64,000 nt of DNA from Arthrobacter zhaoxinii (GTDB lineage Bacteria; Actinomycetota; Actinomycetes; Actinomycetales; Micrococcaceae). The notes below the pieces were generated by a model that saw only the letters and a program-made list of their open reading frames with translations, did not search any database and was not told the DNA's origin. The stretch lies in the NCBI RefSeq assembly GCF_025244925.1, contig NZ_CP104275.1:682001-746000 (forward strand), read 5' to 3'. This document shows, one piece after another, positions 35,829-44,661 of this stretch (its first letter is position 1; every line of letters begins with the position of its first letter). The position numbers and the translations under genes are program-made.

Positions 35829-36221
35829 CTAGCCCAATTGCGGAGGTGCCGTGGCGGCGTGCCATTCCATAAAGTCCGGATCGGAACACGCTCGTCCATA
35901 ACGCAGGCCGTGAATGACCGCTGCCGTGGCAGCCACAGCGCCGGACCGTTGGCTGTACCAGTTGGGGCAGTCCTCGTCCGGAGGGTTCCAGCCGGCTTCG
36001 CGCAGAATGTCTCCGTGCAGCGGCCATGTGTCGCCCGGGAGGTAGGTGTTGGAGACTATCTCGCACCAGTAGTAATCGTCTTCCCGGGCGACCTGGGCGT
36101 AGGGAGAGACAGCGTCTTCGATTTCCTGTCCGTACTCAATGGACACAAAGTCCCCATCCTTGAGCCACTTGATTTCTTCGTGGATGGATTCGTGGAAGGC
36201 GTCCCAGGTTTTGTCCTTCAT
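35829..36221 (-). CDS. TY-Chap-like small protein
   Basis: A 130-residue acidic protein. SPYAQVAREDDYYWCEIVSNTYLP then LREAGWNPPDEDCPNWY matches the TY-Chap/YbjN consensus, which has N-x-FL and a GW-x-PP-x6-N pattern. No catalytic residues are expected; relatives bind peptides or partners. GGAGATTGG precedes the ATG. It is convergent with the TY-Chap2-like gene and ends 33 bases after the GIY-YIG gene on the same strand, so it may be cotranscribed with it. Confidence 0.65.
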   Translation of the reverse strand: MKDKTWDAFHESIHEEIKWLKDGDFVSIEYGQEIEDAVSPYAQVAREDDYYWCEIVSNTYLPGDTWPLHGDILREAGWNPPDEDCPNWYSQRSGAVAATAAVIHGLRYGRACSDPDFMEWHAATAPPQLG

Positions 36222-36254
36222 CCAATCTCCTTTCGTTCACCGTCTGGTGAAGAA

Positions 36255-37157
36255 CTAGTTACCGGTGGCCGGAACCCAGTAGTTGAAGGTGCTCTGGTCG
36301 CCACGTAGTTTGCGCGGAGTGCGGTGACCATACGGTCCGATCACCCGTTCGAAAAGTTCCCCTTCGAGAATCGGTTTGACCTGAAAACCTCTCCGACCGC
36401 CGTCTGACTCCCACGTTCCCGGGACGATCTCGAATAGTGCCCGGGTCACCCCGCGGTGAACGGCAACTACATGATGGATCTGGTCGCGTTCCACGCGTTC
36501 CTGGCTAATCTTCCACCAGCACCGAACAGAGTCGGCGACCTGGTCCATTTCAGCTATGAGGTTTTCCCTGTTGAACCACGCGGCCTTGAAGCCGTGCCCT
36601 CTCCGCATGCTGCCGCCGGGGGTATCAAGTGGTTCGTCCTGCCAGTTTTTGAGAGTAATGAGAAGTAAGGGTCCAGTCTCAACACCCAGCTCAGGTGCTG
36701 CGAACTCGGCTATCAAGCTGTCCAAAGTGCGGATGCCGTGCCCGGAGTTCGCCTCTCGACGGGCGTTGGTCAGTTGGTCGCCGGCTTCCAACGGACCAGT
36801 GGGCTGAGGAGAGGCGAGACGGAAACTTATCAGCAGATCAATCGCAGCTGCTTCTACTGCCGTGTACTCGTTGCCCATGCCGTAGCGGAGAATCCAGATC
36901 TGCGGTTCGAATCCCTGTTGACGAATGCTCTGAATACGCTGGATTTTCCGAGAGTGTTCGGCATCCGGCTCATCCGTCTTGGCAGTTAGAGCTTCTGCCT
37001 CCAAACCATGGGCCAGCATCCTGCTTCCCGATCCCTTACCCACATAGAAAGGCTCGTTGCTCGTCGGGTCAACCAAGAGATAGACGTAGTTACCGACCAA
37101 GGACGCAACCTGCTCAATGATTCTGGGCTCGTGTTTGGCCTGAGTGGTGCTGATCAT
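36255..37157 (-). CDS. LEM-3-like GIY-YIG nuclease-domain protein
   Basis: A 300-residue protein. GNYVYLLVDPTSNEPFYVGKGSGSRMLAH (about residues 22-50) is the GIY-YIG core, with YVYLL as GIY and FYVGKG as YIG. A later Glu in TAVEAAAIDLLI (about 118) may be the metal ligand. The C-terminal half (about 140-300) is unassigned and may recognise DNA; it resembles an extension often found on LEM-3-like GIY-YIG proteins. GGGGAG precedes the ATG. Predicted to nick DNA; its role is unknown. Confidence 0.82.
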   Translation of the reverse strand: MISTTQAKHEPRIIEQVASLVGNYVYLLVDPTSNEPFYVGKGSGSRMLAHGLEAEALTAKTDEPDAEHSRKIQRIQSIRQQGFEPQIWILRYGMGNEYTAVEAAAIDLLISFRLASPQPTGPLEAGDQLTNARREANSGHGIRTLDSLIAEFAAPELGVETGPLLLITLKNWQDEPLDTPGGSMRRGHGFKAAWFNRENLIAEMDQVADSVRCWWKISQERVERDQIHHVVAVHRGVTRALFEIVPGTWESDGGRRGFQVKPILEGELFERVIGPYGHRTPRKLRGDQSTFNYWVPATGN

Positions 37158-37217
37158 ATCTCCCCATTTATATTGACACTTTTGTACTTAAAACGAGCTG
37201 GTATAGGTGGTCTTGCC

Positions 37218-37847
37218 CTAGCTGGAAAGCGAGCGTTCGTACGCCCAGATGGCGTGGTCCAATTCCGTGGGCGTGGCATCAAGGCGGTCCGCAACCTTAT
37301 GCAGGAGGGACCGCGCTTCGGTTGATGCCAGTTCCCGGCCGAGTCCTCTGTTCACGAAGCGAAGAATCCATCGGTCTGCCTTCACTCCCGGCTTACCGAG
37401 CAGCATGCCGAAGTAGTCCCAGGTCACCGGGCCGAGGCCGTGGACGCATGTGTAGGCCCGTTTCTGGGCAGGGTCGTGCGGATCGAGGTCTGCGGCCGAC
37501 TTCACTCCGAGAGCCAGTAGATTCCCGGCGGCTTCAACGATCGCCGATGCTTTGGTGCGTCCGCTGACCTTCTGGTCATTGAGGACAGCCTGCAGCTCCT
37601 CGGGATCACTGCCGGCCAGCCGCGCCAGATCATTCGGTCGGTCGGTGCCGACTGCCTTTCGGTAGCGGGAGACCGCACCGCGCACACCGTTCTCCGGCGT
37701 CCCGTACTGAGCGGCGATGCTCAGTACGGCGTCGATCAGAGCGGCTTCGATTTGCTCCGGCCAGCCGCCGGGCCAAGGCTTCCATGTGTCGCGGGGAAGC
37801 TCAGCCTGGACGAATTCAACCAGAGTGGAGATGTCAGATTCAGACAA
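37218..37847 (-). CDS. HhH-GPD-like DNA-binding/DNA glycosylase-like protein
   Basis: A protein of about 209 residues. The YTCVHGLGPVTWDYFGMLLG stretch, followed by KPGVKADRWILRFV, fits the helix-hairpin-helix plus catalytic-Asp pattern of HhH-GPD DNA glycosylases, with the Asp in KADRW. Start: TTG 37847 has AAAAAGGAAA at ideal spacing; ATG 37925 in the same frame would overlap the upstream GIY-YIG gene by 20 bases. It is the last gene of the AddB-AddA-GIY-YIG-HhH operon. Base-excision or structural DNA-binding is inferred. Confidence 0.7.
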   Translation of the reverse strand: MSESDISTLVEFVQAELPRDTWKPWPGGWPEQIEAALIDAVLSIAAQYGTPENGVRGAVSRYRKAVGTDRPNDLARLAGSDPEELQAVLNDQKVSGRTKASAIVEAAGNLLALGVKSAADLDPHDPAQKRAYTCVHGLGPVTWDYFGMLLGKPGVKADRWILRFVNRGLGRELASTEARSLLHKVADRLDATPTELDHAIWAYERSLSS

Positions 37848-37905
37848 GGTATTTCCTTTTTCATAGGGGTGTTCGAGGAACCCGGGATCGGCTAGGAGTT
37901 TGGAC

Positions 37906-38406
37906 TTACCGTCGAAGATTCGCAAAGGGCAGCTGGCCGTAGGCCACGAAGAACTCTTCCAGTAGCTCGTCCTCCACGACCTTGGCGGACCGGTCGGTTA
38001 CTGGAAGCCATGCGATACGCAGTTCCCGAGAGTTTGAGAGCTGCCATATGTACCGCCCGCCCCAGTGGCCGACCGGTAGGCCCTGGCCGAACTTAGCGAA
38101 CTCGCCGATCCGCTTTCGCAGGCCGCGGGTGCCGCTCGTACCCGCATCGGCTTTGCCGATATATATCGTCGGGGCATCCCACAACCGGCCCTTCAGCTTG
38201 GCAGGATCATCCGTCGGATCCTTGCCTTTGAACCATCCGCCCACGCTGGTGTCGAACACCTCGTGCGCACTGTTCGTGCTCCGCAGCACTGAGTAGACAC
38301 CGGGTTCGCGGGGAACAGTCGACAGATCGAGATCACCGAATGCCTTAAAGCCGGTAAACCCCCGCCCTCTCAAATCCGTCTCATCGAATGCAGTTCCATC
38401 AACCAC
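37906..38406 (-). CDS. GIY-YIG-like protein linked to the AddA-like helicase
   Basis: A 166-residue protein. PREPGVYSVLR (about 33-43, GIY part) and TIYIGKADAG then GLRKRIGEFAKFG (about 80-105, YIG part with Arg) form a GIY-YIG fold. A Glu in VVEDELLEEFF is the likely metal ligand. GTG 38406 is the start, with GAGGAGGAC just upstream inside the helicase gene; the two genes overlap by 8 bases. Translational coupling suggests it works with the helicase-nuclease. Confidence 0.78.
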   Translation of the reverse strand: MVDGTAFDETDLRGRGFTGFKAFGDLDLSTVPREPGVYSVLRSTNSAHEVFDTSVGGWFKGKDPTDDPAKLKGRLWDAPTIYIGKADAGTSGTRGLRKRIGEFAKFGQGLPVGHWGGRYIWQLSNSRELRIAWLPVTDRSAKVVEDELLEEFFVAYGQLPFANLRR

Positions 38407-41400
38407 GCGTCCTCCTCAGGACTTCGGCACCGCTGGCGCGGCAGAAAATCAACACCAGTTCACTGACCTCTTCCCCGCTGATCCGGCCGATCATCTTCGC
38501 GTAGGTGCCCAGTTGCCGCCAGTACGCAGCCAGCTGCTCCTCGTGCACGCTGATATCGGTCTTGAAATCGGCGACCACCAGGCTGCCGTCCTCCTCCCGG
38601 TACATCAGGTCGATGATGCCCTCCACGGTGTGGCCCGCCTCGGGCACCATGATCGGCAGCTCCAGCCAGTGCTCGCGTTCGGCAGCCCGCCGGACAGGCG
38701 CACTCTCCAGGGCAGAACGGGCGGACGCCTCGAGATCGGCAGCGTTGCGCAGGCCCGCGCTTGCAGCGACGTCGGCCGCCAGAACGGGAAGCGACGGCGA
38801 CAGCTCCAGATCCGTGAGTTCGAGCAGACGGTGCAGTGCGGTACCGAACACCCTCCCGTGTTCCTCCGGGCCGGCGAACCTGGGAAGCACGTCCTCAACC
38901 CCCGCCGGAGCGTAGAAGGCCTCAGCGGCCCCATAATCCGTCGTTACCCCTGCACGTTTGCCCTTCGCGAGTGCGGTGACCGAGGTCCGGGACACCCGCG
39001 CCGATTCCGCGGCCCAGCCGGTGCTCGAAGCCAGCCAGGCCCCAAATTCGGGCACCGGATCCGCCGAGGTCCGGGCTTTGGGTAGAGGCAGGAGTTCTTC
39101 CGGCAGCTCCAGACTCGGTGCTCGCTCGACGTTGTTGACCCCTTCCAAAAGACCGCTGAGGCTGCTCGAGGACCCGTTGTAATGAGACACCACCAAGTGG
39201 CTTTCGGCCCGGGTGCAGGCAACGTAGAGCAGCCGGCGGCGCTCGGCCTCCGCGAACTCCTTCTCCACCGCGTCAGCGTCGGCATAACCGTGCGTCTCTA
39301 TGCCCTTGAGGAAACGGACAAAAACGTTGCCGGCGTCGTCCCACAACGCGGGCGCAGACGACGCCTTCGGAGCGGATCCGGCGCCCGCCAGAACCACCAT
39401 CGGGAATTCCAGGCCCTTGGAGGCATGGATGGTCATGATCCGCACGGCCTGCATATCGGTCTCGGGGACCATGGCCTCCTTGACGCGGGCGTTCTCCTCC
39501 TGCTGGGAGGCGGCCCAAACGAGGTAGTCCCGCAGCCCGCCGTGGGTTGCCTCGGACCAGGCACGCGCCTGATCAATGACAAACCGGATCCGACGCCACA
39601 CGTCGCGGTAGCGCGGCGTATCGGTTGCCGCCTCCAGCACCCGCCGGTCCGCAGCGATGCGCTCGATCAGCTCCGCAGGGGAGAGCAGCGGCAGTTGCCG
39701 ATGCAGGGCGGCCAGATAGCCCAGGGCTTTCCCCACAGGGGAGTCCTCCTGTCCCTCGGGAGCCGGTGCATACAGGTTCCACGCCCCGCCGGACTGCTTC
39801 CACCGGAAGAGATCGTCGTCACCGCTGGCAAACAGCGCCGAGCGCAGCGCCAGCACCAGTGCCGCCTGGTCGGCGGTGTTCGCCAGCGTCCGCAGCGCCA
39901 GCAGCAGATCGGTCACCTCCTGCGTGGCGTAGACCAGCGAGGAGGCTTCGGCCCGGTATTCGATACCGGCGGCATCGAGGGCATCCTCCAGATAAGGCAG
40001 GGCAGTGCGGGTGGGCAGGAGGATGCAGACATCCTGCAGCTCGAGCGTCCGTCGGGCAAACCCTTCCTTATTGCCGGCTTGATGCTGCCACGCCGGCACT
40101 CCGCCGGTGCCGGTGGCCAGCCGGATCGCGGCGGCGACGTCGGCCGCTTCCTGCCGATTCCGGTCCGCCGCACTCACCTTTCCGTTCTCGCCGGGAGTAG
40201 CGCCGTCGCGGCCGAGCACGACGACGGCGGGTCCGTTGTCGTCGTTCCATACCGGCCGGGCAGGGTCCGGCACCAAGTCGGCGTATTCCGGCTGGACTGT
40301 TCCGTTGCCTTCGATCAGTTCGCCGAAGACAGCGTTGATCCAGTCAAGCAGCGTTGTTCCGGAACGGAAGTTGGTCTGCAGGGTAGCCACCTCGGACCCT
40401 GGATCCGCGACGGCGCGGCCCCGGGTGGAGAGGAACGTGGCGATATCGGCCCGCCGGAAGCGGTAGATGGACTGCTTCGGATCACCGACCATAAACAGGC
40501 GCCCCGGTGCCACTGGAAGGTCTTCCCAGCCGTCGGTGCCGCAGCTGAAGTCCGCGGCCAACCGGACCGCGATCTCGGCCTGGACGGGGTCGGTGTCCTG
40601 GAATTCGTCGAGCATGAGGTGGGTGTAGCGCCGGTGCAGGGGCAGGCGTGCGGAGGCATCGGCTTCCGTCTCGCCCACCAGCAGATCGCGGGCGTGGACG
40701 AGCAGGTCGTGGTACTCGAGCTCGCCACTGCGTTGCCGCACCTTCGCAGCAGCGAGGAGGACTTCGGCCAGGACCGCGCTGACCGTGTTTACGGCCGGGG
40801 ACACCTGTCCGGCGGTAAGCGCATCCCGTTCTTCGACCAAGGCGAGGAACTGCTGCTGGACGCTTTTGACGTCGCCGCCCCAGTTACCCTGTTTGCCAAC
40901 GGAATAGCCTTTTGCGGGCAGGCTCTTCAGCACGTCGATGATGCGGCCCAGATCCCCGGACCCGCGGACCTCCTGCAGCCGGGCCCGCCACTCCTCGACA
41001 ATGGGGAAGCGGCCCATGAGCTTGTCCGCGGGGTCGGTGCAGTCCTTCTTCCGCTCGAGGACGAGCTCGGCGGCACGCAGCAGCGGTCCGACATCGAGCA
41101 CCGGAACGGTCTGCCGCTGCGGAGGGTGGGTCCGCAGCCGGTCCCAGTTGCTGTCCAGCGCAGCGGCTACCTTCCGCAGCTGGTCCAGGGTGACGCCGAC
41201 GGCGAGCAGCACCCGTAGTGCGGTGTCGGCCGACGGGTCGGTGAACAGCGCATGCTGGGCGTCTTCCCACCGGCGTTCGAAAGCGATCTGGGAGCGGAGT
41301 TCGTCCACCACGGTGATCAGCGGCGGCACCCCGGCCTCGATGGGGTATTCGCTGATCAGCCGGGCGGCGAAGGAGTGGATGGTGCCGATGGGTGCGGCGT

Positions 41401-41710
41401 CCAGCCGGTCCAGCGCAGTGTTCCGCCGTTCGGTCTCGACGGCGTCCAGTCCGTAGGTCTTGCCCAGTTCGCGGCGCAGCCGGTCCCGGAGTTCACCGGC
41501 GGCCTTCTCAGTGAAGGTGATGGCTGCAATCCCGCCGATGTCGACGCCGCCGTCCACCAGGGCGGCGATGCGTCCGACCAGGGCGTGGGTCTTGCCGCTG
41601 CCGGCACCGGCCTCGACGAAGACGGTGGTGTCCAGGGCGGTGCCGATGAGGTGCCGGTCGTCGTCGTCCTTGAGCGCCGGCTTGGCGGGGGAGGTCTTCG
41701 GCTGGCTCAT
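38399..41710 (-). CDS. AddA-like UvrD-family helicase with C-terminal nuclease domain
   Basis: A 1103-residue SF1A helicase. Walker A is FVEAGAGSGKTHALV at about residues 31-45; motif II is LMLDEFQDTDP near 370; the QxxxRF motif IV-like FMVGDPKQSIYRFRRAD is near 410; motif VI is LLYVACTRAESHLVVSHY near 830. Motif V (TIHASKGLEFPMVVLAG) is near 750. A RecB-type PD-(D/E)XK domain ends the protein: TVEGIIDLMYREEDGSLVVADFKTD. Its ATG overlaps the AddB-like stop (ATGA). Together they should resect DNA double-strand ends. It is not the actinobacterial AdnAB layout, since the partner lacks a P-loop. Confidence 0.92.
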   Translation of the reverse strand: MSQPKTSPAKPALKDDDDRHLIGTALDTTVFVEAGAGSGKTHALVGRIAALVDGGVDIGGIAAITFTEKAAGELRDRLRRELGKTYGLDAVETERRNTALDRLDAAPIGTIHSFAARLISEYPIEAGVPPLITVVDELRSQIAFERRWEDAQHALFTDPSADTALRVLLAVGVTLDQLRKVAAALDSNWDRLRTHPPQRQTVPVLDVGPLLRAAELVLERKKDCTDPADKLMGRFPIVEEWRARLQEVRGSGDLGRIIDVLKSLPAKGYSVGKQGNWGGDVKSVQQQFLALVEERDALTAGQVSPAVNTVSAVLAEVLLAAAKVRQRSGELEYHDLLVHARDLLVGETEADASARLPLHRRYTHLMLDEFQDTDPVQAEIAVRLAADFSCGTDGWEDLPVAPGRLFMVGDPKQSIYRFRRADIATFLSTRGRAVADPGSEVATLQTNFRSGTTLLDWINAVFGELIEGNGTVQPEYADLVPDPARPVWNDDNGPAVVVLGRDGATPGENGKVSAADRNRQEAADVAAAIRLATGTGGVPAWQHQAGNKEGFARRTLELQDVCILLPTRTALPYLEDALDAAGIEYRAEASSLVYATQEVTDLLLALRTLANTADQAALVLALRSALFASGDDDLFRWKQSGGAWNLYAPAPEGQEDSPVGKALGYLAALHRQLPLLSPAELIERIAADRRVLEAATDTPRYRDVWRRIRFVIDQARAWSEATHGGLRDYLVWAASQQEENARVKEAMVPETDMQAVRIMTIHASKGLEFPMVVLAGAGSAPKASSAPALWDDAGNVFVRFLKGIETHGYADADAVEKEFAEAERRRLLYVACTRAESHLVVSHYNGSSSSLSGLLEGVNNVERAPSLELPEELLPLPKARTSADPVPEFGAWLASSTGWAAESARVSRTSVTALAKGKRAGVTTDYGAAEAFYAPAGVEDVLPRFAGPEEHGRVFGTALHRLLELTDLELSPSLPVLAADVAASAGLRNAADLEASARSALESAPVRRAAEREHWLELPIMVPEAGHTVEGIIDLMYREEDGSLVVADFKTDISVHEEQLAAYWRQLGTYAKMIGRISGEEVSELVLIFCRASGAEVLRRTRG

Positions 41711-44580
41711 TTTTCCTCCTGGAAGAAGCGGGAATAGTCGCTGAGGGCGGGGGCGTCCTTGAGCCGCTCCCAGGTGTGCCGCACGCCGGCGGCGCCCATC
41801 AGGGTGGTGTGGTTGGTGTACCCATGACCCTCCGGCTGGGGCTTCGGCGGGAACACCCCGGACTGCAGGGCCGCCATGACCAGTCCGGCGTCCTCGCGGA
41901 GTCGGGTTTCGACGTCGGCCCCCACCTCGTAGCCGACCCGTTCGTACTTCCCGTCGGCGGTGATGAACCGGTATTCGGCCCGGACCTCCGCCCCGGGGTC
42001 CGCTGAGAAGCGCCGGGCGAACAGGCCGTAGACCGGCAGCTGGAACCGGGTGCCGCCGGCGGTGGGATCCTCGCGGGTCAGCTTCTTATACTTGTCCGCC
42101 TTGCCGGTCTTGTAGTCAATGACAAGCACCTGGCCGCTGGAATGCCGGTCCACGCGGTCCACCTTGCCTCGGAAGCGGACGGTGCTGCCGTTGGGCAGGT
42201 CCAGTTCCACCGACGGTTCGCCGTCCTCGGCGCCGAACTCGGCTTCCACCGCGAGGTGCTGCCAGTCGTTCTCGCGTGCCTGCTGGTCCGAATCGTGGAC
42301 CTTCTGCAGGTCGGTGCGGATCCGGGATTTGTCCCGGTCCCAGGTGTGCAGCAGCCAGGCCGGATTGGTGGTGGCCTGGAACGCTGCTTCGGCGATTTCC
42401 AGCAGCCGCTCGGAAGACACTGTCTGGCTGCCGTCGGTCAGGCCGCGGACGTAGTCCTCCAGCGCCTGGTGCATCAGGTTGCCGCGCTGCAGGTTGCTGA
42501 TCTGGACCTCTAGGGTGACGTCCTCGAACAGTTCGGCCTTCAGGACGCGGCGCAGAAAGTAGGCCAGCGGGCTGATGACCCAGTCCTCGAGGTTGGTGGG
42601 GGAGATGGGTTTCTGGGGATCGATGATGGAACCGGACACTCCGGTGAGGTTGCCGTTGAAGCGGGAGAAGGTCCCATTCCGGCGATCCGCCCGGACCTTG
42701 GACACGGCGTCCAGCACGGGATCGCCGGCCAGAGATCCGGTGCCCAGAAGGTGGCGGACACGCCACTCCTGCCCCGTGGCAGCCACGCCCGTGGGGGAGC
42801 CGTGCATCAGGCCGTGCGCGAAGGAGGGCAGATGCCGGACCTTTGTCCCTGCCAGCCAGCGCGAGGGCTGCAGGGTCCCGCCGGCGCGCAGGTTGCCGCG
42901 GGGAAACAGGATGGTGCGTTCGACGCCGGTGGCCAGCAGGCGCTGGAACTGGTCCTTCCGTGCGGCGGCACGCTCGTGGATGGTCGGCAGCTTCATCGCG
43001 AGCAGGTGGCCGGTGCTGTCGGGGAGCAGCGGGTTTTCCCGGACGCGGGCGGGGGCGAGCCCGTCCGCCGCACCGGTGAGGAAGACGACGTCGAGGTCCC
43101 GGCCCACGCCGTCGTCGTACGAGCCCAGGACCACGCCGGTGCCGCTGCTGCCGGTCCAGAACCGACGGGCCTCGATACCGCGGGCGACGGCGGCGCGTAC
43201 CGCAGCGGCGGTGGGCGCCGGGGCGATCCCGTGCAGCAGTTCGAGGTCGCGGATCACGTCCCGGACTGATTCGCGGGCCTTGCCGAGTTCCGGGCGTTCC
43301 GTCGCGGCTCGGGGCCCGAGGAATTCAATGAAGAAGTCCGTCAGGCTGCCCGCAGCCTCCGTCCAGGTCCGGGCGGTAAATACCTCGGCCAGACGTTCCC
43401 CCAGGACCGCGATGAACCCAGTGAACTGGGCGTAGTCCTGCTGCCGCTTCTGCTCTGCTTCCGTTGGTTCGCGGTCCTCGTCCACGTCCTCCTGATCAGC
43501 CGGGGGAGAGGCGTGCAGGCGCTCGCAGACGGCGCTGCTGGGCAGGCTTTCCTCCTGCCAGTGCAGGACGCCCTGCGCCATGACATCCAGGAGTACCCGG
43601 ACATCGGGGTTCGCCGGGTCGAGGCTGAGGAGATTCACCAGCCCGCGGGCCAGACGGGTGTCGGCCAGGCCGTGGGCGGACGGGCCGACAAAGGTGACGC
43701 CGGCTTCGCAGAGGCGTTGAGCCAGCAGGGTGCGGTACGGCTCGGCGGCGGAATAGAAGACGCCGATGCGGTGGCCGGGAGTGCCTGCTGCCAGCTTTTC
43801 GATGACCAGGCGGACGACGGCGCGTGCTTCGTCATCGGCGTCGGAGGCACTCAGGATCTGTTCACCCGGGACGGGGTAGGACGCTGCAGTGAGGTAGACG
43901 GTGCCTGCGTACTGTTCCAGCGCGGCACGGAACGCTGCGGCGGACGGGTCCTGCTCGTCGGCGAGCTGGAAACCGATCGCCGGGCCAAGGCGCCTGCGCA
44001 TCCCCGGCGTCTGCAGGGCGTCGGCGGCAGCGGAGTAGAGGTCATGGCTGGTGTACCAGCCGTCCCCAAGGATCCCGGCGGCGGCACGATGGACGCGGGC
44101 GACTTCGCCCACCAGCGGCGACAGTCCGGTCACGTCGTCGGGACAGGTTGCATCCAATGCTGCGGAGGTCGCGGCGATCGCGCGTGCGGTGGCCGGTTGG
44201 TCGGACACCTCGGCAAACAGCCCGGGCGCTTCGGCCAGGACTGCGGTGACGGCGCCTTCGCGGACCATGACCGGGAGCGGTGCGCGGCCGGACAGTCGGC
44301 CATCTGTGGCCGCGATTTCCTCGGCCAGATCAGCCAGCGTGGTGGTGCGGATGGCGGCGCTGCCGCGGCCGTCGTTGAGGACCCTGCCCAGATAGTGGGA
44401 CAGGTCCAGGGCGGAGGTGCGGCTGGGTGCGATCACTGTGACCGGCTGCAGCGGCCGGCCTCCTTGGGCACTTGCGACGGCATCGGCTAGAGCCTGCAGT
44501 GCTTCGGGCGTGCTGGTGTACGGCTGCGTTCGAATGCCTGGGCCCGGTGCTGAATCAGCACCGGATGAATCTGTACTCAA
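41707..44580 (-). CDS. AddB-like PD-(D/E)XK nuclease subunit
   Basis: A protein of about 957 residues. The N terminus lacks Walker A (VTVIAPSRTSALDL stands where the P-loop would be), as in AddB/RexB proteins with an inactive motor. The C terminus has a RecB-like nuclease domain: NLMHQALEDYV, then VRFRGKVDRVD and VLVIDYKTGK, with the Asp and Lys of the active site. The Fe-S Cys set of AddB is not evident. Start: TTG 44580 with AAGGGGGAG 5 bases ahead is preferred to GTG 44607. It heads an operon with the AddA-like, GIY-YIG and HhH genes. Confidence 0.88.
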   Translation of the reverse strand: MSTDSSGADSAPGPGIRTQPYTSTPEALQALADAVASAQGGRPLQPVTVIAPSRTSALDLSHYLGRVLNDGRGSAAIRTTTLADLAEEIAATDGRLSGRAPLPVMVREGAVTAVLAEAPGLFAEVSDQPATARAIAATSAALDATCPDDVTGLSPLVGEVARVHRAAAGILGDGWYTSHDLYSAAADALQTPGMRRRLGPAIGFQLADEQDPSAAAFRAALEQYAGTVYLTAASYPVPGEQILSASDADDEARAVVRLVIEKLAAGTPGHRIGVFYSAAEPYRTLLAQRLCEAGVTFVGPSAHGLADTRLARGLVNLLSLDPANPDVRVLLDVMAQGVLHWQEESLPSSAVCERLHASPPADQEDVDEDREPTEAEQKRQQDYAQFTGFIAVLGERLAEVFTARTWTEAAGSLTDFFIEFLGPRAATERPELGKARESVRDVIRDLELLHGIAPAPTAAAVRAAVARGIEARRFWTGSSGTGVVLGSYDDGVGRDLDVVFLTGAADGLAPARVRENPLLPDSTGHLLAMKLPTIHERAAARKDQFQRLLATGVERTILFPRGNLRAGGTLQPSRWLAGTKVRHLPSFAHGLMHGSPTGVAATGQEWRVRHLLGTGSLAGDPVLDAVSKVRADRRNGTFSRFNGNLTGVSGSIIDPQKPISPTNLEDWVISPLAYFLRRVLKAELFEDVTLEVQISNLQRGNLMHQALEDYVRGLTDGSQTVSSERLLEIAEAAFQATTNPAWLLHTWDRDKSRIRTDLQKVHDSDQQARENDWQHLAVEAEFGAEDGEPSVELDLPNGSTVRFRGKVDRVDRHSSGQVLVIDYKTGKADKYKKLTREDPTAGGTRFQLPVYGLFARRFSADPGAEVRAEYRFITADGKYERVGYEVGADVETRLREDAGLVMAALQSGVFPPKPQPEGHGYTNHTTLMGAAGVRHTWERLKDAPALSDYSRFFQEEK

Positions 44581-44661
44581 TGAACTCCCCCTTGTTATTA
44601 AGTGCACTCAACCTACCAGCAGCTGCTGATGAGTCCTTGCCGGCAGGCCCCGCTATTGCAA

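Noticed and set aside
39182..41218. 678-codon plus-strand frame opposite the AddA-like gene
   Set aside because: Antisense to conserved helicase motifs; no recognisable domain and composition typical of a shadow frame.
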